DNA of 64,000 nt from Russula earlei (taxonomy: Eukaryota > Basidiomycota > Agaricomycetes > Russulales > Russulaceae): NCBI GenBank assembly GCA_025769875.1, contig JAGFNK010000179.1:1-64000 (forward strand). The letters are read 5' to 3'. This document shows, piece after piece, positions 56,501-64,000 of the stretch. A model generated the notes under the pieces. The model did not search any database and was not told where the DNA came from. It saw nothing but the letters and a program-made list of their open reading frames with translations. Made by a program: the position numbers and the translations under genes. How positions within the stretch are numbered: position 1 is the first letter of the stretch; each line of letters begins with the position of its first letter.

Positions 56501-58454
56501 TGGGGAGATGGCGCGACGCGACTCCTCTATGTCAGCAACGTGCTGAAAGGGAGAACCTGAGCGTGCCGTGTTGGAACCCGATGAAGATGACGGCCGTTGC
56601 TCCTGGGATGAGACACCTGTGGATGACTTCCGCGAGAGAACGGACTTTTCACCGGGTTTGACCGCGTTGGGTTCGGCTTTTGGGTATTTGATGTGCTCTG
56701 AGTTATCAAAATTGGACGCTGTGTAAGTGAGGCGACCAATATATATATTGTGTATACATACTTGTGTCGAGAACGTGAATAAGCGCGGATTCATCCGTTT
56801 GAGCTCCTATTGACGATTCCCCTCCGAGCACAAAGACCCGTGACGCGTTGGAAGCCATGGCATGCCCAGATCTTCCACTTGGACTTGGGCCCATATTTTG
56901 AAACATAAACCATCGTTGGGCTAGATTTCGTATGTGAACAGAGGCGCACGTGGTTGGGTGTGCCAAATCACTCACTCGACAGCTTGAACGCAGTCAAATC
57001 ACCCAAGTCGGTTCCATCGACGCCACGCCCACCAAAGACATACATAACATCGTCGACGAGGGCGGCGGCGTGACCTTCGCGCGGAGATGGAATGTACCCA
57101 GTGCATTGTAGCTCAGTCCATTTCCGAGTTGGGACGTCAAACAACCAAGTGTCGTTATAGTGATATCGGCCGTCAGTACCCCCGAATCTGCATGGCGTTA
57201 TAACAAAAAAAGCTTGGAGGACGAGGGTAAAAGAATAAACGAACATGACGATGCGATCACCATGGGTCACCGACGCATGGCCAGTCCTTCGAGGGGGCTT
57301 TTCGTTTCCAGCTGGGGGTTCATATGATTCCCAAACAGGTTTGGATTTCACTGCCGAAATGTCAAATTAAGATGGTTTATAACGGCGATGGGAATGCGTA
57401 CGAGAGTTCAAGTCGAATGCCCACATATCATTCAAGAACTCCCCATCTACCTGACCGCCGAAGACAAAAAGCTTGGAACCGACCATTGTGACGGCATGGC
57501 CATAACGACCGACAGGCCCGGTACCATTGACCATGACGCGTGTCCACTCTCGCGATACTGAAGCGCAAGTACTTCCGATCAATTTGGACACGTTTGGACA
57601 AAGGTCTGACATACCAAGGTTGAGCAGATAAAGCGAATCATCTTGGGGCTCGGGCGCCTCCTGGCCACCGGTATTCGTGTCACCTCCCCAAATCAAAAGG
57701 ACGCTGCTGACAAGTGCGGCGGCATGCCCGACACGAGGGCTAGGAATTTCTCCACTCGTTTGCAAGAGAGTCGCGGATAGATCCCGTGTTGAGAAAACGA
57801 ATAGATCATTGCGTGCAGATTCGTGTACAAGACCTCCGAAAAGGAACAACTCGCCGGCGGCGGTAGCCGTCGCGGGGAGCGCATGTCCATATCGGGGAAA
57901 CGGTGATGGCGATGTCACGGATGGAGGGGCACTCTTGCCGATAAGAGTGGGAGGTAAGAGGGTCAGGCGACGTGCCGACCATGGATAGACAGCCCGCGGT
58001 TGTTGTTGTTGTTGCTGTTGTTGTTGGGGAGGGGGTTGCGATTGCGATGGGGCGGGAGGTTGTTGCGGTGGCAGCTGTTGGGAGGACTGTGAAGCGAGAC
58101 CATTGGCCGGAGGCAAATTGGAGGGAGGGGGGTTCGCTGGAGGACGATGGGAAGCTGAGTGTTGGCCAAAAGTACCGGGTACGTTCTGTGATGGCTGGCT
58201 GTATTATTGTTGCGTGGGATGGGGGGGGGCGGGGTGATGGGCGGTTAGGCGGCTGTAGACGCTTGAGATAGAGCAACAGACGTACATGTCGCTGTCGCGA
58301 GAGACCTGTGCAGGCTGTGGGGCCGGCTGAGTCTGGTGCTTCTCCTGTTTTGAAATGAAGAGAAGGGATGGGGAGAAAGAAAGGTGAGGAAACGAAAGAG
58401 GCAACGGAGAACATGGAGGAAACTGACATTCTTCTTCCGCGAGAAGAAGGACAT
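53530..58454 (-). CDS. Tea1-like kelch-repeat and coiled-coil polarity protein, full-length copy
   Basis: Tea1/Kel1-type proteins mark growth sites through microtubule ends and formins. Exon 1 from the ATG at 58454 encodes MSFFSRKKN. Introns join it to [19 protein letters not shown], then to [20 protein letters not shown] and a P/Q-rich stretch. Six kelch blades follow ([13 protein letters not shown]...[59 protein letters not shown]...[39 protein letters not shown]). After these come an S/P-rich linker and a coiled coil of several hundred residues from [21 protein letters not shown] 59-nt intron (54263-54321) joins VQLVK to [13 protein letters not shown], and the protein ends [14 protein letters not shown]. 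Everything is open and intact. A truncated relative lies in inverted orientation at 14771-17234. Confidence 0.88.
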
Positions 58455-60691
58455 TCTCCTTGATCTGATGGACGGTATGATTGGGGGAGTTGTTGGGTTG
58501 GAGGAAGGGGGGAGTGAGGGGGGGAGGAAAGATGTGCTCAAGGAGGAACAGGTCCTGCCTGCGATTCGCCAATCGTTCTTCTCTTCCTTTTCCTTTTCCT
58601 TTGCTGCAGCCTCGCCATCGCCTGGTAATCCATTCCCACGATACACGCATACATTCACTCATTCGTTCCAGGTAATTATCTCCCCCTCCTCTTCAGAATC
58701 ATGATCCCGTTTTCTGTGCATCATCACCCGCTCACGAGATGGGAACAGTCGGTTGCAATCTGCTTCGCCCCTCATCATCACATCACTCCTATCATACCCA
58801 ATCGAGTAACCTACCCGTGAATGCACAGATGAATATCGGTGTCCTGTGTCGTCTCAGCACGTCAGGCATCAATCATCAATACTATACGCACTCGGCTGGA
58901 TTGGTGGCCTTAGCGAGGCCCGTCTCAATCTCCTCCTTCCTTGTTGAAACTATTCGACGGATAACACGTTCAAACATGTATCTACCAAACCGTGGTAATC
59001 CGATATAACGTACCATCCTGCACCGCAGGCTGCCAAGGGAGCACTGAGGGTAATTGAGGACGTGCGGTGGTCGTGGTGGTGGTCATCGTCGTTAGTTTAC
59101 GGGCCGCATGTCTTCCGCGTGCCGCAAAGCAAATACCTGAACGAGCACTCAGCAACAGCAATTGATAAATAAATATTCATATATTAATACTTCCTGATCG
59201 TGAACGTATATGGACATTCCCACGTGAGCCAGACAATTGGTTTATATCCCTACCTCCATTTGGCAACACTGATGCTAGCTAGTGGCATCCGCCATTTTTG
59301 ACCCCTCCGTAAAATCCTCGTGTGCTCTGGCGGCGAGTTGACACGCTTGCATCTGGAAATGACTCACAACCTAAGGGTCACCAATCGCTTGACTGCTGGC
59401 ATATCTCGCGCTACGACCGTGACTCTACTCTAAACGTTCGATCCGTGGTAGACCCGATGGCAACCACGCAAGCATGATGGCGAGTCTTTCGATGTGTGTG
59501 TCTGTCGTCCACTTTTTAACAAGACAACAAGGTCAAGAACAACGCACGAATCGTGCAGTCCAAAGTCCGAACGGGATTTGCGCGAACCCGTGGCATACGA
59601 GTGGACCTCCTGAGGGCCGACACACGGCCACCGCGGTCCCGGACTTCGTCGAGGCAAAGTGACGTTAATAACCTCTTGTCACGTCGTACTGTAAACCGGC
59701 TCGAACGTCATTGAATCTTGACCGATCGCTGACGCATGAGATCGTATTGAGAAGTTGCCCGTCGGGAACGGGGATATACTCATACGCAATCCTTCTCCTA
59801 CGCCCCCGAAGACGGTCGGTCTGTGGAACAAGTCCAGTAGTATCAACGGGTGTACTAGCTTGCTGAGACCCATAGTCCATTATCCTTTCGGGAGTGTTCT
59901 GTGGACCGGCTGAGCACAGTATCCCACACATGCATGTACCACCAACAGGAAGAATTATCCATGCCGAAAAAATCCTTTGTGGGTCACCTTACCCACTGTT
60001 CGTCAGTGCAAAGGCTAGGAATCTTCTATTTCGGGAAGGGCTCTTCGTAAATCATGCTTGATGGCTACATCTATTCCAGTGAAGCCCGAGGGTGCCACTG
60101 TTATGGTGAATTGAATGATGCTTATAGCGACACCATCATTCTCGTCGCCATTTCGTAGATTGGTTAATAACTAACGGTGGCGGGGACCCGAAGGCATGTG
60201 ATGGTGAACGAACAGCCTACTTCTTCCACACCCAGACAAAGTCGACACCATGTGCATCTGACACTCACGATCACATTCTCGTCCTCTGTTACCGCATGCC
60301 GCTGAGATGGCCTCCCATTTGGCGAGCAGTCACTCCGCCCTGTTAATGCCAGTGCCAGTCTGAGTGCGGTCCATAGCAAGAGCTCATGCGATTGCCCCAA
60401 AGTGACGACTGGGACACGACAACCCAGGGATCATATCCTATGACACGGCCAGATGATTCACATCAGGTTGAAGGCCGATCAAGGCGCGATTTTTTATATT
60501 TATGTTGATGGAGTACATGGATCGGCGATGGAGATTGCGATTGCGAGAAGAAGGGCCCGAGCTGTGCAGAGCGTCGTCATCTGACGGCGGAAGGCCGGAC
60601 CGTCTCATGCACTTTCCCACGCTTAGGTAAGTCTCCAAACGCCTGGCTCGCTCGCCTTCGCCAGACACCCTTCCACTAGGTAGCCGGACCA
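58455..60691. other. large intergenic region between the TEA1-like gene and TAF1
   Basis: These 2.2 kb lie between two divergent start codons and must include both promoters and leaders. Open frames here are short and show no family features; 59430-59662 and 59665-59931 were considered and left out. AT-rich patches occur at about 59150-59200 and 60490-60510, and a CA/GT-type GTGGTGGTCG repeat at about 59060-59090. No tRNA or other RNA gene was recognised. Confidence 0.5.
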
Positions 60692-63600
60692 ATGTCCAAC
60701 GAAGTACGATTGCTATGCCCTGCGTTGCGGTTTCCCATTGAGTTTCCTTTCATAGGACGATGCGGTATCAGCTCTAACGGGGTTCTCTCTCAACCACATT
60801 CTTTCGGATCTCTCAATTCCCAGCGCGGGCCTTTCCAATCGACTCGGAATCTCAGGAATTCCAACTCTTTCGTCCTCTCAGATATACAACGACAAATGGG
60901 ATCGGGAAGATGGAGCGGTCGGTGCTGGAGAGGGAGAGGACTTTGAGGACGAGGTAGACCGCGAGCTCAAGGAGGAAGAAGAGGAAGAAGAACCAGTGAA
61001 GAAGGAAGCCATGTCGCCAATAGGCCCGTTGAAGCGGCGGCCCGTGCGCATTGTCCGACGTCTTGTCGAAAGACCCAAGACTGTCTACGAACGTTTCCCC
61101 TCGTTCGAGAAGGGCAAAGTACTGGACTTTACCGAGCTGTTTCAAGGCTTCGGTGTCACAAAGTCTCGCGTAGTGAAACGCCCGTTACAATGTATGTGTT
61201 AATGCACTCTTTCGGTTTTGACTGACTTCGATTTGCAGTGGAATCGGTCTATCCGAAGAAGAGGGACATCCACAAACACTTCCTCGATGGAGTCGTCGGG
61301 GATGCCAAACGACAAGTGGAGAACGAAAGTGTTGAGGAGGTTGTATCTTCAGCCAGCATCGATCACGATCTTCGCACTGCTCTCGAGGTGCGTGGTTTGT
61401 GTCATATGCGGGATTACTACCCTTTATCATTGCACACCCTTAGCGAAAACGCGGGGCCCTGGACACGTCTCTTCATGACCGTTCCTTTGACCTTGTTCTG
61501 TTGTCCAATTGGGAGGACGAGATCATCTACGAGCCAGAGAATGATCCACGATTAGCTGAGCCCGCGCGGACCGATCTCATGGCTCCCGTTAACAAATCAC
61601 TCGAATCCGGGGCATGGACACAAAGTATCATTTGGAGTCCTCGTGCACCATTTCGTGATTTCACTCAAATCGAGTTCAATAACGGTGATGATATCATTCC
61701 AGAGGAGCGTCCTCCTGGTTCGTATCTCCTCACATGTCAATCGTGATTCTAATGTTCCGGTAGCCCAGGACGTCAGACCTAGAAAGCGTCTGCGCCTTGA
61801 TAACGCGCAAGTCAGAGACAAGTTCAACTTATCGAATGACCAGTTCTATGACGTCTCGAAAGATGGTGGACGGCATCGTGTGCGGCAAACATTTGGGGAT
61901 CTTGTCGTCGAGCACGCATATCCCGCTCAGAAGTTACAGCTACCATTCGTAAGTCGTCCACTATCTCAACACCAGCGTTATTTACAGTTGATGTGTTCAG
62001 TATAAAACACGGTTGGGGAAGCAAGAGGCACGGTCTTTCCATCGACCAGCTCTCCAAATACCAGCGAATATTGAGATTCGGTTTACCAAAGTACGCTCGG
62101 CCAAGAAGAAGAAGGACAAGACGGGGCGGCGGCTCGGTCGCGGTGGTAACGTTGGGGAGAATCTAAGAACGACAAGTGACCTCAGCCTGCGCGATACTAG
62201 CAATTTTGTGTTATGGGAGTTTTCAGTGAGCATCCACCGTGCACATAGTCACGTACATCATCATTCATTGGCAACAGGAAGAACACCCACCTATAGTAGC
62301 AAATTTTGGAATGGGTAGCATACTTGTTAATTACTATCGAAAGAAGAGCGAGAAGGATGAGCACATACCTAAGGTGGGTGTAGCGAAAGTTTGTCTCCTA
62401 GTCCACTGATTTCTTCTCAGGGTGACCTCGGAGAGCCATTCGTATTAGAACCACAAGACGAGTCGCCTTTCATGAAATTCGGGTATGTACAACCCGGGCA
62501 AACTATCCCAGCCCTCTACAGCAACCTCATCCGAGGTCCGTTATTCCGACATAAATCATATCCAACCGACTTCCTCGTTATCAAGTTAGTCGACCCTTCT
62601 CCGAGTTACTCCTATTAAATCACATTACAAATAGGAACACCATCAAGGGGGAATCGAAGTATTACATCCGTGAGATCAAGAATCTCTTCGTTGTTGGGCA
62701 GACGTACCCCGTCACAGAAGTCCCCGGGCCACACTCGCGAAAGATTACGAACACGATCAAACACCGTTTACAGATCATTGCGTATAAGCTATTAGCCAAA
62801 AGTACTGGGGAGCGCTTGAAGATATCAAGGTTGATGAAATACTTTCCAGACCAAAATGAGTTGCAGATGCGTCAGCGTTTAAAGGTCCCTCTCTTCCCCA
62901 CCTGTTTGTCCCAATTGCTCAAGGATGTATAGGAATTTATGGAGTATCATCGACGTGGCCCCCATCAGGGCTTCTGGCGTCTCAAGTCTAATTGGGTCGT
63001 TCCTAGCAAACCAGAAATGTTGAAGATGGTGGGACCAGAACAAATTGTCCTCTCTGAGAGCATGCAAGTGGGACAGCGACATCTGCAGGACGCGGGCTAC
63101 AGCGGCACGCAAGATACCGGTGGAGACGACGACGATTCCCATTTATCAATTGAGCAACAACTTGCACCGTGGATCACAACGAAGAACTTTATCTTCGCTA
63201 CTCAGGCAAAGGCTATGCTACGACTTCATGGCGAGGGCGATCCAACTGGTCGCGGAGAAGCATTCAGTTTCATACGCGTATCGATGAAGGACATATTTGT
63301 CAAGGCGGGAGAAGATTACGAACAGAAGCTTGGTTTGTCATGTTGGCAGGTTCATGACCAGACTCTTTGGCTGATTCTTGCGCTTTCGCAGCGGAGGCGG
63401 AGAACCGCCCGAAGTCTGCTCACAGGTACAACGTGGCTGAGCAGCAACTCATCTACAAATCCGAGATCGAACGTATCTGGAAGGCGCAATTTGCCTCGCT
63501 AAGCCGCAAGGACGAACCACAATTGAGTGACGACGAAGACGATCGCAAATCCCAGCCACCTCAGCGGGTGGCACGGAAGGAGAGCCGCGCACACTCACCA

Positions 63601-64000
63601 GCCCTCGCTTTTCCAAGCGGACCTTATACGGCAACATCGCCAGGGCTCAGCCGTGCGTCTTCGGTTGAACGCGAGCGGGATGTAAGCGTCGGACCTGATG
63701 GGCGACGCGTGTTGCGTATTAAACGCTTCATCGATGGCAAATGGTGCACGGAAATCGTGCGCGACGCGGCTGTCATTCGCGCCTATATTAGAAGGCGACA
63801 AGTAATCGAGGACGAGACGACGGGTGCTGACACGCTAGCGCCGACGGGCGATATCGACCGCGACGCGCGGGCAAAAAAGCGGTACGGTCCTCTCTTAGGT
63901 GCAGACTGGTCCCTGTTCTCGCTGACACCCACTTACGTAGGTTGGAAGAGGAGATTGCCCGTATGAAGAAGAACCAAGAGCGTCGACTGCATCGCAAGAA
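60692..64000 (+). CDS. TAF1: TFIID subunit TAF1 (5' part, cut by the window end)
   Basis: TAF1 is the scaffold of TFIID at RNA polymerase II promoters. A 12-nt first coding exon (60692-60703, MSNE) joins through a 52-nt intron (60704-60755) to DDAVSALTGFSLNHILSDLS, a TBP-inhibitory-type N-terminus. Acidic DFEDEVDRELKEEEEEEEPV follows, then RPKTVYERFPSFEKGKVLDF and YPKKRDIHKHFL. Next is SNWEDEIIYEPENDP, and the large central domain (DUF3591) with RSFHRPALQIPANIEIRFTK, DLSLRDTSNFVLWEFSEEHP, ANFGMGSILVNYYRKKSEKD, QTIPALYSNLIRGPLFRHKS and DFLVIKNTIKGESKYYIREI. It continues with EFMEYHRRGPHQGFWRLKSN, MLRLHGEGDPTGRGEAFSFI and QLIYKSEIERIWKAQFASLS, up to a basic helix near EEEIARMKKNQERR at the edge. 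About six or more small introns are inferred. The part present is intact; any zinc knuckle or bromodomain lies beyond 64000. Confidence 0.92.

Overview
The window is nuclear DNA from a basidiomycete fungus, most likely an agaricomycete. The evidence is dense small GT-AG introns (mostly about 50-60 nt) in nearly every gene, a fungal-type U2 snRNA, a NACHT-WD40 NLR of the kind expanded in mushrooms, and fungal versions of TAF1, Rrp5, Med7, Sld2, Pal1, Sec11, mS23 and a Tea1-type kelch protein. All exon structures given here were read by eye from splice signals and reading frames.

Layout. (1) 1-6.5 kb: AT-richer, repeat-bearing DNA with no convincing gene, including one 409-bp foldback element. 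(2) 6.5-14.2 kb: an acyl-CoA synthetase-like gene, a seven-helix membrane protein, a second copy of the foldback element and a macro-domain protein. (3) 14.7-19.3 kb: a shortened second copy of a kelch/coiled-coil polarity gene, SEC11, and a decayed GH47 mannosidase fragment. (4) 19.8-25.0 kb: a large NLR (N-terminal STAND domain, NACHT, then 17 nearly identical WD40 repeats plus one degenerate). (5) 26.0-35.3 kb: a frameshifted ZNHIT2-like relic, U2 snRNA, a 51-bp stray piece of the mS23 gene, a second acyl-CoA synthetase paralogue in inverted orientation, a BCL7-like gene, MED7, and an importin-9 relic whose middle is deleted. (6) 35.4-64 kb: a compact conserved housekeeping block: mS23, RPN5, an F-box/LRR-type gene, SLD2, PAL1, SF3A2, RRP5, the full-length TEA1-like gene, and TAF1, which runs off the right edge.

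The main theme is contrast. The right half is ordered, conserved and intact. The left and centre hold an immune-type NLR with a recently expanded repeat array, transposon-derived foldbacks, paired paralogues in opposite orientation, and broken copies of normally single-copy genes. The strongest points for follow-up are the NLR array with variation focused on a few positions, the inverted TEA1 duplication whose kelch half is far more similar than its coiled-coil half, an apparent 8-nt microexon in SF3A2, and the foldback family with 3-bp target duplications.
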